Positions 59,521-62,965 of a DNA stretch of 62,965 bases are shown in pieces (positions within the stretch are counted from its first letter, which is position 1; every line of letters starts with the position of its first letter). The stretch is from Alphaproteobacteria bacterium (GTDB lineage Bacteria; Pseudomonadota; Alphaproteobacteria; CAAHEQ01; UBA3637). The position numbers were made by a program, and so were the translations under genes. Below the pieces are notes generated by a model that saw only the letters and a program-made list of their open reading frames with translations, did not search any database and was not told the DNA's origin. Location: contig JAFPYS010000014.1 in the NCBI GenBank assembly GCA_017412085.1, forward strand, positions 1-62,965, given 5' to 3'.

Positions 59521-60105
59521 TTATTTATCATAACATTGTGGGCATGGATCATTAGGATCCGCGCACGGACATGTTGGTTTCACTTCAACGGGTGCAGTCC
59601 AAGTTTGTACAGGTTGTTGGACAACGACGGGTTGTGGTGCTTCTTGTTGTACAAAAATCACCTCTGGTGTTGGAGGAGGAAGCGTTTCCTCAACAGTTTG
59701 AATCACAGTCTGTTGTGGTTCAAATTTCTTCTGACACACAGTCTCAACAGAATTTGTTTGAGAAACCGTTGTTGGCGCAGCCCATTCATATTCTGCCGGC
59801 GCAGGAATTGGTTTTAAACCACATGCAAGGTTGGTTTGTTGCGCTTGTTGATGGTTAATAACAGCAACAGGACGACCGTCTTGCATGTTCTGGGTCGTAT
59901 ATGTTGCTGGTGAATTCAAGTTATACGTATTCATCAAGCAGTTTTTGTAAGCTTCATGATCGCGGACAAAAGTACATCCACTGACTTGGTGACGAGCATC
60001 AATGTTTGCTTCACGTTTTGCCGCAGCTTTATCCATGTCGGTTTCAAAGCCCATCGTACAAGCAGAAACAGCCAATGCTCCAAAAATAATTAACGCCTTC
60101 TTCAT
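59521..60105 (-). CDS. Pro/Gln/Val-rich lipoprotein with C-terminal CPC motif (long form)
   Basis: 194 residues. Lipoprotein signal MKKALIIFGALAVSACTMG with lipobox VSAC. The middle holds an unknown domain (about 25-115, with CTFVRDHEAYKNCLMNTYNL, two Cys that may pair), then a PQP/VVVQQ linker, then the C-terminal motif PTCPCADPNDPCPQCYDK. It is the first gene of the pal transcript, from a promoter at 60145-60173. It is perhaps an outer-membrane partner of Pal; this is position-based inference. Confidence 0.82.
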   Translation of the reverse strand: MKKALIIFGALAVSACTMGFETDMDKAAAKREANIDARHQVSGCTFVRDHEAYKNCLMNTYNLNSPATYTTQNMQDGRPVAVINHQQAQQTNLACGLKPIPAPAEYEWAAPTTVSQTNSVETVCQKKFEPQQTVIQTVEETLPPPTPEVIFVQQEAPQPVVVQQPVQTWTAPVEVKPTCPCADPNDPCPQCYDK

Positions 60106-60144
60106 TTAGTTCTCCTTTGGGTTAGAATGGTCCCTATCACAAGC

Positions 60145-60173
60145 AGTGTAAACAGTTTTTTTTTGAATTGCAA
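60145..60173 (-). promoter_or_regulatory. Promoter for the lipoprotein-pal operon
   Basis: Minus strand TTGCAA (60173-60168), 17-bp spacer, TACACT (60150-60145), about 40 bp before the ATG at 60105. Confidence 0.6.
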
Positions 60174-60214
60174 CACTTTTTTTAATTTTTTTTTAGAAAA
60201 TATTGAATAAATTT

Positions 60215-61138
60215 TTAAAAAGAGCGTGGATTTCCGGTTGGATCTAGCCAATTTTCGGCAAAATTTGATAACTCCTTGTTGTTTTTATGAGGTAAAACGA
60301 TATTAAAATGCACCATGCAATCTCCTTTACCACCGACACCCTTTCCTTTAAGGCGCAAAGTTTTTTCTGCGTCTGTATAGGGGGGGACTTTAACGGCTAC
60401 AGCACCGCTGGGCAATGGGATGGTAACGGTCGTTCCCAAAATGGCCTCTTTAAGAGTAATGGGCACCTTGACAATTAAATTGTTTCCTTCTCTTTTAAAA
60501 ATATTGCTAGATTGAATATGCACTTTGATTAAAGCGTCGCCACCGTTATGGCCTTGCCCTCTGAGCCGCAAGATACCACCTTCATCAACACCTGCCGGTA
60601 CACGCATTTTAATTTGTTTGTTATCCAGGCTGACAGTTGTTTCGCCGCCAGTGATGGAAAGATTAAAGGGAATATTAAGGTCATATTGAACATCTTGTGC
60701 TTGAGGATAGGCCCGAGTTCTGGGGCCCCGAGAACCCATGCCGAACAAATCTGCAAAATCAAACCCACGTGCTCCACCCATACCGCCGAACATGGCAGCC
60801 AAATCTTCCGGATTTATGTTTGTATACGTAGTGTTGCCTTGGCGATAAGTTCTGCCGCCACCAAAACCACCAAATCCAGCGCCGCCACGATCGTAAGCGC
60901 CAGCACCAAAAGGAGTCGGATTGCCATTGTCGTCAATTTCACCGGCATCATAACGCGCGCGCTTGGACTTATCAGATAAGATTTCGTAAGCTTTTGAGAC
61001 AGATTTAAACTTTTCTTGGGCTTTGGTGTCAGGATTAACGTCGGGATGTAATGTCTTGGCCATTTTGTGATAAGCTTTTTTAATTTCACTGTCACTAGCG
61101 CCTTTTGAAACACCTAATAAGTCATATAAGTTTGCCAT
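60215..61138 (-). CDS. DnaJ-like co-chaperone without zinc finger (CbpA type)
   Basis: 307 residues. J domain (1-65) with YHKMAKTLHPDVNPDTKAQE and HPD intact, so it should stimulate DnaK. A Gly/Phe-rich linker follows (GAGAYDRGGAGFGGFGGGRT), then two beta-rich client-binding domains (KMRVPAGVDEGGILRLRGQG, AVKVPPYTDAEKTLRLKGKG). The zinc-binding CxxCxGxG repeats of DnaJ are absent, as in CbpA/DnaJB forms. The start follows AAAGGAG. It diverges from the cation exporter gene. Confidence 0.94.
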   Translation of the reverse strand: MANLYDLLGVSKGASDSEIKKAYHKMAKTLHPDVNPDTKAQEKFKSVSKAYEILSDKSKRARYDAGEIDDNGNPTPFGAGAYDRGGAGFGGFGGGRTYRQGNTTYTNINPEDLAAMFGGMGGARGFDFADLFGMGSRGPRTRAYPQAQDVQYDLNIPFNLSITGGETTVSLDNKQIKMRVPAGVDEGGILRLRGQGHNGGDALIKVHIQSSNIFKREGNNLIVKVPITLKEAILGTTVTIPLPSGAVAVKVPPYTDAEKTLRLKGKGVGGKGDCMVHFNIVLPHKNNKELSNFAENWLDPTGNPRSF

Positions 61139-61233
61139 TTTTTAAGCTCCTTTTAACATACTATTATATAATATAGAATGATTTTTTAAAAAAGCTATGG
61201 CAAAAATAAAAAAAATGTTATAATCTTTTCATT

Positions 61234-62142
61234 ATGAATGAGAAAAAACGAAACAGATTGATGATTTTGGCGGGCCTTGGGTCTTTGATAACGACATGTT
61301 TTTTGTTGATTATCAAGGCGATAGCTTTTGTTGGCACGGGGTCTGTGGCTATTTTATCTGGTTTGTTTGATTCGGTCCAAGATTTTATGACTTCTATGAT
61401 TAATATGGTGGCGGTGCATCAAGCGGTTCAGCCGGCAGATAAAGCCCACCGTTTCGGCCATGGAAAAGCGCAGGGGATTGGTGGTTTGTTGCAGGCATTT
61501 ATTATTTCTGTGTCGGCCGTTTTGTTGTTCGTTGAATCAATATTGCATTTATTGCGTTCGGAGTCAGTACAACGCATTGGTTTGGGTATATGGGTAACAC
61601 TGATTGCAATTGCATTAACGGGGATATTGGTTGTGTTTCAAAATTACGTCATTCGCGAAACAAAAGCCTTGTCTATTAAAGCCGATCGGGCACATTATGC
61701 GGGTGATACATTAATGAATATTGGCATCTTGATTTCATTATTGATGTCGCATTATTTAAGCTGGACATGGGTGGATGGTGTTTTTGGTATTGTGGTGGCC
61801 TTTTATTTGTTGTACACCGTTTGGGGAATAATGCAAGAAGCGTGTGCCATGTTGATGGACAAGGAATTGTCTGTGGAAATTCGTGATGAAATCCGGGAAT
61901 TAGCTTTGTCGGTACCGTTAGTGAAAAATGTGTCCTCTTTGCGCACGCGGGAAGGGGGGAATAAACGATTTGTCCAATTTAACGTACAGTTTGATGGTCG
62001 CGTTAGTTTGCAGAAAACGCATGATCAATTGGATGAGATAGAAAGGGTGATTCGTGCAAAATACCCAGAGATGGAAGTCATTATTCATGCGGAACCATTT
62101 GACCCCGCCAAACAAAAGAAAGGGAAAAAATGTCGTGTTTAA
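61234..62142 (+). CDS. Cation diffusion facilitator (FieF/CDF type)
   Basis: 302 residues, six membrane helices and a cytoplasmic C-terminal domain. Metal ligands: DSVQD in helix II, FGHGKAQG in the loop after helix III, and HYAGD in helix V. The C-terminal domain has SLRTREGGNKRFVQFNVQF and ends at FDPAKQKKGKKC. Exports Zn, Fe or Mn in exchange for protons; which metal cannot be read. A TATAAT at 61219-61224 lies just upstream of the start, with a weak -35. Confidence 0.94.
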   Translation: MNEKKRNRLMILAGLGSLITTCFLLIIKAIAFVGTGSVAILSGLFDSVQDFMTSMINMVAVHQAVQPADKAHRFGHGKAQGIGGLLQAFIISVSAVLLFVESILHLLRSESVQRIGLGIWVTLIAIALTGILVVFQNYVIRETKALSIKADRAHYAGDTLMNIGILISLLMSHYLSWTWVDGVFGIVVAFYLLYTVWGIMQEACAMLMDKELSVEIRDEIRELALSVPLVKNVSSLRTREGGNKRFVQFNVQFDGRVSLQKTHDQLDEIERVIRAKYPEMEVIIHAEPFDPAKQKKGKKCRV

Positions 62143-62417
62143 GATCATATGTTAAAATTAAAAAGAAGCAAGAAGAGACGGACAATGTTGGATTGATTTT
62201 TGCTCTTGCGATTGTGGCCTGTTTGTTTTTTGCAGGCCATACGATGGTTGCCAAGATGGGGCGGCTTCGTGGGTCGTTAAGAAAAAGGATTGGAGCTTTG
62301 TTTGAACGTCAAGCTGTTCAAAACGGAAAGAATATTCTTGCGGATGACGCCACTCACACAACGCTGGAAAACATCGGCAATGCCGTTGATATTAATGATG
62401 ATCAAGAAAGAGATTAA
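62130..62417 (+). CDS. Small membrane protein of unknown function
   Basis: 95 residues, overlapping the cation exporter by 13 bp. A Lys-rich head (SYVKIKKKQEETDN) precedes one membrane helix (VGLIFALAIVACLFFAGHTM), then a basic patch (GRLRGSLRKRIG) and an acidic tail (DINDDQERD). No family is recognised. It is translated with the exporter and may be its partner, by position only. Confidence 0.7.
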   Translation: MSCLRSYVKIKKKQEETDNVGLIFALAIVACLFFAGHTMVAKMGRLRGSLRKRIGALFERQAVQNGKNILADDATHTTLENIGNAVDINDDQERD

Positions 62418-62423
62418 AAAAAA

Positions 62424-62447
62424 CTCTCTGACCCTGAGGTCAGAGAG
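62424..62447 (-). terminator. Terminator of the prepilin gene
   Basis: CTCTCTGACC and GGTCAGAGAG form a 10-bp perfect stem with a 4-bp loop. On the minus strand it ends in eight T. It separates the prepilin gene from the convergent small membrane gene. Confidence 0.88.
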
Positions 62448-62469
62448 AATGAAGTTATTTTAAATAAAT

Positions 62470-62892
62470 TTATTTAAAAACAATATCGCTTGTGCCGTTT
62501 TGACATCCACCCTCGGAATAGATTGTTTGGGTCGTTGTTGTGCCGACTTTTTTAACAATTTCTTCACATATTTCGTTGCTACTGGCGGTAAACATTATAT
62601 AAACCGCACTGGATGCACTTGGATAATTCGCATATAATGACGTAGCTCCTCCAGGAAGTGGTGTGTTTGCATCCAAGCCAAAAGCTGTATTATAAGATAA
62701 TGAAGAGACAGGAGGTTGTTTTGTTTGTGTATGTATTGCCAGCATAGATGCGGCATTTATGATTTCATTAGCCTTATAATTTTTCATCGCCATTGTGTAG
62801 CCAGCGATACCACCAACGGATAATACACCGATAATGGCTAACACACCCAACATTTCGACCATTGAACGGCCGGATTCATTTTTCAATTTCAT
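62470..62892 (-). CDS. Type IV prepilin-like protein
   Basis: 140 residues; the start at 62892 follows AAAGGAATT. A class III signal: MKLKNESG then RSMVEMLGVLAIIGVLSVGG, with Glu at +5 after the Gly cleavage site. The remainder is a short pilin body with a disulfide pair (EICEEIV and GGCQNG). MVEMLGVLAIIG is a form I associate with uncultured gut Alphaproteobacteria. No secretion or pilus assembly genes are visible. The leader holds a GGGAGGA/TCCTCCC hairpin at 62914-62935. Confidence 0.9.
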   Translation of the reverse strand: MKLKNESGRSMVEMLGVLAIIGVLSVGGIAGYTMAMKNYKANEIINAASMLAIHTQTKQPPVSSLSYNTAFGLDANTPLPGGATSLYANYPSASSAVYIMFTASSNEICEEIVKKVGTTTTQTIYSEGGCQNGTSDIVFK

Positions 62893-62965
62893 TTTAATTC
62901 CTTTCAAATGCAAGGGAGGATGTAGTCTTCCTCCCCGCCTTTGTTAACAAACTTTTTCAGACTAC
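62893..62965. other. Leader of the prepilin gene, cut by the window edge
   Basis: Contains a perfect 7-bp hairpin (GGGAGGA 62914-62920, TCCTCCC 62929-62935) and the palindrome TTTGTTAACAAA (62940-62951). A GTAGTC/GACTAC pair (62922-62927, 62960-62965) brackets the latter. No promoter can be assigned inside the window. Confidence 0.4.

Overview
This window looks like chromosomal DNA from an AT-rich alphaproteobacterium, probably an uncultured, possibly host- or gut-associated lineage. The best taxonomic marker is a short GcrA-type cell-cycle regulator at 30230-30610, a family confined to Alphaproteobacteria. The remaining housekeeping genes (lon, clpX, der, bamB, pal, ftsH, fab genes, psd/pssA, polA, dnaX) fit a Gram-negative bacterium. 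I cannot name the species from sequence alone. Promoters are easy to read: TTGACA-like and TATAAT-like boxes 16-17 bp apart, and start codons usually follow AAGGAG-type ribosome sites.

Layout. 1-4845: lon (cut by the window edge), two tiny membrane peptides with their own promoters, an unknown gene with clpX, and unknown or membrane genes. 4980-7612: a patatin-like hydrolase, a truncated DNA glycosylase (tag), then an accessory block of two small genes framed by repeated modules and ending exactly at the 3' end of tRNA-Thr, beside tRNA-Val. 7774-19168: lysS, tRNA-Arg, HPr, L25, pth, an rRNA methyltransferase, ychF, a hemerythrin, and the yfgM-bamB-der-yrbL operon. 19229-21958: tRNA-Leu followed by two membrane-protein genes, each followed by a copy of the tRNA 3'-end/terminator module, then a flavodoxin-like gene and a serine recombinase. 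22075-34854 is almost all minus strand: an MsbA-type exporter, dnaX with the SRP RNA gene upstream, gpsA, tlyA, gcrA-polA, nth-ispA-xseB and a protein with a His/Cys-rich tail. 34948-39337: a TolC-MacA-MacB type export system. 39395-51170: lipid and envelope genes (fabG, acpP, fabF, mltG, psd, pssA), glycogen phosphorylase and tRNA methyltransferases. 51205-54752: a two-gene surface locus, one LamG-like protein and one long prepilin. 54806-62892: ftsH-tilS-cpoB, pal with two lipoproteins sharing a cysteine motif, a DnaJ-like protein, a cation exporter and a prepilin.

The most interesting structure is shared by the tRNA-Thr and tRNA-Leu loci. In both, small cargo genes lie downstream of a tRNA and are separated by repeated copies of a module made of a tRNA-CCA-like end and a terminator hairpin. 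At tRNA-Thr this resolves into two tandem units (68-bp head, cargo, 111-bp tail), and the block ends in a truncated gene. This looks like repeated insertion of mini-cassettes at tRNA 3' ends; a serine recombinase lies next to the second locus. Other notable points are a run of nine A in dnaX whose -1 frame stops at once (a likely gamma/tau switch), paired 34- and 24-residue membrane peptides, and twin Cys-motif lipoproteins next to pal.
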